Source of the DNA: CAYLSV01 sp964386435
GTDB lineage: Bacteria; Planctomycetota; Phycisphaerae; Tepidisphaerales; Tepidisphaeraceae
Direction of reading: 5' to 3'
Length of the DNA: 63,674 nt
Assembly: GCA_964386435.1 (NCBI GenBank)
Contig: CAYLSV010000011.1
Coordinates: forward strand, 1 to 63,674
Position numbers and translations under genes: made by a program. This document shows positions 34,101-40,100 of the stretch, one piece after another. Numbering within the stretch: the stretch's first letter is position 1; each line of letters starts with the position of its first letter. The notes under the pieces were generated by a model. It was not told the origin of the DNA and did not search any database. It worked only from the letters and a program-made list of their open reading frames with translations.

Positions 34101-37100
34101 CCGCCATTGGTGACGATGCGGTCGTGGCCCTCGCCGCCCTCGAAGTAGTCGCCGGCGGTGCCGCCGATGAGCGTGTCGTCGCCGTCGTAGCCGCTGATCG
34201 AGCTGTGGGACGCGGCGAGACCGGTGATGTGATCGCCGCCGCTGCCGCCGGTGATGCGGTTGAGTCCGCTGGCCGAGTCGCCCGCCGCGTCGCCGCCGGC
34301 GAAGCTCTGATCGCGCAAATCGACGGTGATCGGGCCGGTCGAGCCGTGGTAGGTCATTCGATCCTGGCCGGGCCCGGTGTCGAAGGCGTCGGTGCCGCCG
34401 CGGAGCCGGGCGTTGATGCCGTGACCGGAGGTGATGCCGGTGGTGTTGATCGTCTCGTCGGCGTCGGTGCCCTCGACGGTGATGCCCCAATTGGGCAGCG
34501 CCGTGCCGTCGAAGTCGCCGACCATGCTCACGTCGAGCGCGGCGTCGCCGTTGCGGATCGTGAGGGTTTCGATGTCGGTGACGACGCTGGCGACGTTGCC
34601 GTCAACGGAGACGACGAACGACCCCATCGGCAGGCTGCCGCCGACGCGGGAGACGTGGGTGGCGGCGTCCTCGATGAGCACGCTGTGAGGCACGCCGTCG
34701 GGCAGGCGCAGGGTCAGGCCGTTCCGGTTGCCGTTGCCGCCGTCGAGGTGGGCGGGCAGGTCGTCGAGGTCAAAGGTGATGACCTGGTTCGTGCCGGCGA
34801 GGGTGAAGGTGTCGGTGGCGCGGTCGAGTGTGCCATCGGCGAAGGTGAGGCGTTCGACGTCGCCATGGACGGTGTCGGTGCCGTCGGGGCCGGTGACGGT
34901 GTGGGTGCCGTCGGGGTTGCTGGTGAGCGTGTGATCGATGTAGTTGCCGGAGAAGATCGCGGTGTCCGTGCCGCCGCCGCCGAGGAGGGTGTCGTCGCCG
35001 AGGCCGCCGGTGAGTTGGTCGTCGCCGCTGCCGGCGCTGGTGGCGGCGGTGATCTGCACGCTGCCGATGCCGTAGGACTCGTCGTTGATGCCGCCGTCGA
35101 GGTTCGAGCCGAAGCCGAGCTTCAGGTCGGTGCCTGGGTCGTCCACCGTCAGCGTCAGTTGCCCGACGCGATCAAACCAACCGGCGCCGGCATTGCCGAA
35201 TGCGACCTCGGCCGGGTCGTCGGGCAGCACCAACGTCCACTCGACCCCGGCGGCCGTGCCGGTCGTGACCTCGTCGGCCGCGGACGACTTGAATAACGGC
35301 AACTGGATGGCCACGTCGTTGATGAACACGGTGACGAACTCACCGGAGTCGGCCGTGTCGAACATCCAGACGTCGACGGCCACCGTTGCCTGGTGCGTGT
35401 TGCCCGGCAGCGCGAACGTCTTGTGGACCGCCTGCGTGTTGCCGGAGTCGCCGAAGCGGCCGAGAATGGTGTCGCCGCTGGGCAAGACGGTGGTCGTGTT
35501 GTCGCTCCAGCCGCTCGCGCCGCCGGTGAAGTCTTCGTTCGCGACGGCGGTGATCGTGCGGGCGTCGCCGAAGAGGACGTCGTCGCCGTCGCCGCCGGTG
35601 ATCGTGTCGGCTCCGGCCTCGCCGATGAGTGTTTCGGGGTTGGCGGTGCCGGCGAGGTTGTCGGCGTTCGCGGTGCCGGTGACGAGGTTGGCGGCGAGGG
35701 GAAAGGTGCCGTCGGCGAACTGGAGGAACTCGACGTCGTTCTTGACGAGGTCGGTGCCGGTCGGGCCGGCGACGGTGTGGGTGCCGTCGCCGTTGTCGGT
35801 GATCGTGTAGTGGGCGAGGCGGCTCTCGAAGACGGCGGTGTCGGTGCCGGCGCCGCCCTCGACGATGTCGTCGCCGAGGCCGGGCACGAGAGTGTCGGCT
35901 CCGTCGCCGCCGTCGAGCACGTCGTCGCCGCGGCCACCGACGAGCGAGTCGTCGCCGCTGTGGGCGTTGAGGCGGTCGTTGCCGTCGCCGCCGAGCAGGG
36001 TGTCGTCGCCGTTGCCGGCGTTGAGGTTGTCGTCGCCCGCGCCGGCGTCGATGAAGTCGTTGTCGTTGCCGCCGTGCAGTGAGTCGTTGCCCGCGCCGCC
36101 GATCAGGGTGTCGGCCCCGCTGCCGGCGGAGATATTGTCGTCGCCCGCGCCGCCGGTGAGGGTGTCGTCGCCGCCGTTGCCGCGGAGCTGGCCGCCGGTG
36201 TCGCCCAGGCGCAGGTTGTCGTTCTCGCTGCCACCGTGAACCTCGTCGAAGCCGCTGCCGGCGTCGCCCGCCGCGTCGCCGCCGGCGAAGGTGTAGTTGC
36301 CCAAATCGACGGTCACGCCGGCGTCACTGTTGTTGTAGTCGATGCGGTCGCCGGGCCGACCGTCAAGGCGGTTGGCCCCGCCCTCGGCGTGGAAGTCGAC
36401 AAGGTGGCCGCTCGTGACGGCGGTGGTGTCGACCGAATCCGCCTGCTCGTTGCCGTAGACGGCAAAGGCGTTGTTCTTCAGGTCCGTGCCGCTGAAGTCG
36501 CCGACAAACGTGTACGACGTGGCCCCGTCGCCGGCTTGGATATGCAGCAGCTCGAAGCCGCGGGCCTCGCGGAGCTTGGTGCCGTTGACGCTGACGACGA
36601 ACGCGTCGCCCGCGGCAGACTCGCCGGTGCGTGCGGTGAAGGTGGCCGCGTCTTCGACGAGCACGTTCTGATCAAGCCCGTCGTCGAGCGTGACGACCAG
36701 CGCCTTGCTGGTGCCGACCATGGTGGTGCTCGTCGTCGCGGAAATAATGTCGCGGGCGGCGGTGTAGGTCAGATCGTCGAAGTAGACGTCGACCGATTGG
36801 TTCGCGTTGCCCCCGCTGCCCATGCGGCTGTGGAGGCCGAAGGCGTCGAATGTCGCGCCGGCCGAGCGTTGGGAGGCGGTGAGGCTGAGGCTGCTGGTGC
36901 CGAGCGAGTTGCCGCCGGCGTCGAAGAACTCGACGGTCAGCGTGCCGTTGCCGGCCGGGTCGTAGGTGGAGGTGTAGCTGTACCGGCCGTTGCCGTCGAG
37001 GTTGACGGTGGTGCCGGTCATCCAGGTGCCGTCGTCCAGACGGATGTAGGCCTTGGCGCGGAAGTTGTCGCCCGACTGCGGTTCGGCGACGTCGAAGCCG

Positions 37101-40100
37101 AGGGTCGCCGGGTTGCCGCCGCCGGCGAACGTGCTCTCGTGGAAGTGGCCCATCACGAACGACAGGTCCATGTTGTTGCGGCCGGTGAAGGCGAGTTCGC
37201 CGCTGCTGACAATGGCGTCGTCGAGCGTGTAGCTGCGGCCGAGGGCGGTGTCGGCGTAGTAGGTGCCGTTGGTGGTGCGGGTGAGGGTGCCGCCCATCTC
37301 GCCGGCGTCGCCGCCGGTGTGGCTGGTGGCGCTGTACCCGAGCGTGTTGCCGTCGGCGGTGTGGTTGAACCCGGTCCAGCCGTTGGCGGCGTCGGAGCCG
37401 TTGGTGACGAACCGCTCGGTCCGGGTCTGGTTCCCAACGGTCGCCGAGTTGTCGGCGAACTGCAACATCTCGATGCCGACGAGCGTGTCGATGCCGTCGC
37501 GGCCGCCGACACCGTCGGTCACGGTTACGCTGCCGTCAGCGTTAGGCGTGATCGTGTAGTCGGCCCGGTTGCCGCTGAAGACGGCGACGTCGGCGTTGTC
37601 GACGGCGGTAAGCCGGATGTCACCGATCTGCGGGCCGTTGGTGTCGGCGGTGGTGCTGGCGAAGCGGAGCGTGGTGAGGGCGTCGGTGGCGGTGAACGTG
37701 AACGAGCGGGCCTGCCACTTCAGGTCCGACGCGCTGCCGGAGGGTTGGTAGTCGATCGAGTCGTTGAACGTCTCGCCCGCGGCCGAAACCTGCAGCGTCC
37801 GTTCGGTCGTTGCCCCGCCGGTCTTGGAGCCGAGGATGTAGCTGATGGTGTAGCTTTGCCCGGCGACGGTGGCGATATGCTGGCTGATCGTGCCGGGGGC
37901 GGACAGGCCGTTGAGGTCAATGGTCGCGCCGCCGCCGGGGGTGCTTTGGTAAGTGTCGCCGCGGACGGTGATGTCGCCCGCCTCGACGAGCCAGGCGCCG
38001 AACGAGTTGCCGGCGTTGACCTGCACGTCCGAGCCGGTGTGGCTGCGCAGGAACTGGCCGTCGGCGACGAGGTTGGCGGCGGAGCCGGGGGTGTCGCCGC
38101 CGACGAGCAGGTCGTCGCCACTGCCGCCGGTGAGGGTGTCGGCTCCGCCGCCGCCGAGGAGCGTGTCGGCCCCGTCGCCGCCGGCAAGTTGGTCCGCCCC
38201 GCCGACCGGGTTGGCCACGACCCACTCGACCAGGTACGGCCGCTCGCCGCTGTTGGTCTGGTCGGCCCACTCGCCGTTGATGTCGAGCGAGACGGCGTGT
38301 TGGCTTGCGTTCCAGTTGTTGGGCTGGCCGCTCTGCCAGTTGGTGAAGCTCGCCTCGCGGCCGTCGTAGTAGCGCCACGTGCCTTCGGTGCTGAAGTCGT
38401 TGACGCCGATCCACGGTGCATCGCCGCTGTGGCCGGCGAGCATGGCGGTGACGACGGCGTTCTCCGCCGCCGACTCGATTTGCACCAATCGGCCGCGCAC
38501 GCCGCTGAGGATGAGGCTGTCGGCCCGTTCCACCGCGTCGCGGGCGTTGAGGTCGTCGCCGGTGACGAGCTTGTACAGCTTGCCAGTCGTCGGGTTCCAC
38601 CGCAGGTCGGGGTCGGCGGTCAGCAGCGCCTGAACGTCGAGTCCGTCGCCCAGCACGATGTCCTGGCCGTCGTCGCCGTCGAGGGTGTCCTCGCCGGCGA
38701 GGCCGATCAGGGTGTCGTCGTGGGCCTGGCCGGTGAGGGCGTCGTCGGCGGTGGTGCCGAGGATGAGCAGCGGGTTCCCGGCAGAATCGACGGCGTAGTC
38801 GGCGAAGCGAAGTTCCTCGATGCCGAACAGCGTGTCAATGCCGTCGCGGTTGGCGACGGAGTCGGTGACGGTCACGCTGCCGTCGGCGTTCTGGGTGAGC
38901 GAGTAGTCGGCGACGTTGCCGGTGAAGGTCGCCACGTCGCCGCTGTCGGAGGCAACCACGCGCACGTCGCCGATGTGGGCACCGTTGCTGGTCGGGGCGG
39001 TGGAGGCGAAGCGCAGCTCGGTGACGTGGTCGGTCGCCGTGAAGGTAATCGTCCGCGTCTGCCAATTGATGTGGTTCGTATCGGTGCTGGGGTCGTAGGC
39101 GGCGGCGTCCGAGATGGTCCGGCCCGCGACCTCCACGTCGTAAGTGCGGCTGTGCGATTGGCCGTTGTGCAGCATCCCGGTGACGTAGCTGAGCGTGTAC
39201 GTCGTGCCGGGGGTGGTCTCGAAGCGTTGGCTGACCGAACCGGTCGCGGCCGAGCCGCTGAGATCAATCGACGCGCCGCCGCCGGGCGTGCGGTGGAACC
39301 CGTCCCAGCGCTGATCGACATCGCCGGTGTCGACGCTCCAGCCGCCCAGCGAGCCGCCGGCGCTGACGCGGTAGTTGGAGCCGGTCATCCCTTCGAGGAA
39401 CTGCCCGTTCGTGATGAGGTTGTTCCCGGAGTCGGTGGTGTCGCCGCCGACGAGCAGGTCGTTGCCCGCGCCGCCGGTGAGGGTGTCGGCCCCGAGGCCG
39501 CCGAAGAGGGTGTCGGCCCCGTCGCCGCCGGCGAGTTGGTCGGCCCCGTCGACGCGGCCGGCAAGGTTGTACTCCACGACATAAGCCATCATCGTGCTGG
39601 CTCTGCCGTCGTTCCATTCCCCGTTGGAGCGGAGGTGGACCATGTGCTCGCCGCCGTTGTTGTTCGGCTGGCCGCTCTGGAAGTTCGTGTACGAGGGCGA
39701 GCCGCCGTCGGTCCAGCGGAAGGTGCCCTCCTCGCTCAAGTCGTTGAGGCCGATCCACGCCTCGGTGCCGCCGGTGACGTTCAGCACGAACGCGTTCTCG
39801 GCGGAGTCGTGGATCTGCACGAGCCGGCCGCGAACGCCATGAACGGAAGATGCGTCGGCGGCGACAGCGGCGTCGTCCCAAGCGGCGGCGGTGCTCACCA
39901 GCTTGTACAGCTTGCCGGTGGCCGGGTTCCACCGCAGGTCGGGGTCGGCGGCCAGGAGCGCCTGCACGTCGAGGCCGTCGCCCAGCAGGACGTCGTCGCC
40001 GGCGTCGCCGGTGAGAGAGTCGGCCCCGGCGTTACCGATCAGCGTGTCGGTGCCGTCGCCGCCGGCGAGGGTGTCGGCCCCGGCGGGCAAGTCGGCTGGG

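Larger units (their letters stand above)
18340..36710 (-). repeat. Eight copies of an unrecognised ~165-aa module inside the giant protein
   Basis: Copies at about 36215-36710, 34240-34720, 23545-24035, 21725-22215, 20880-21225 (truncated), 20115-20605, 19170-19660 and 18340-18830. Shared marks in order are LTLPDGxxxxVLxEDAATYNARTG, then VVSVDGTKLTEV, then NGDxAL and GDFDATxL, then DTTxVTSxHG, then GGDAAGDxxSGL. An RTX block and a ~45-residue unit (FTGNxADYTITDNGDGT..GPDGTDTVHGDVExLRFDD) usually follow. I do not recognise the module as a named domain. The spacing and conserved Gly/Asp suggest a beta fold. Confidence 0.75.
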
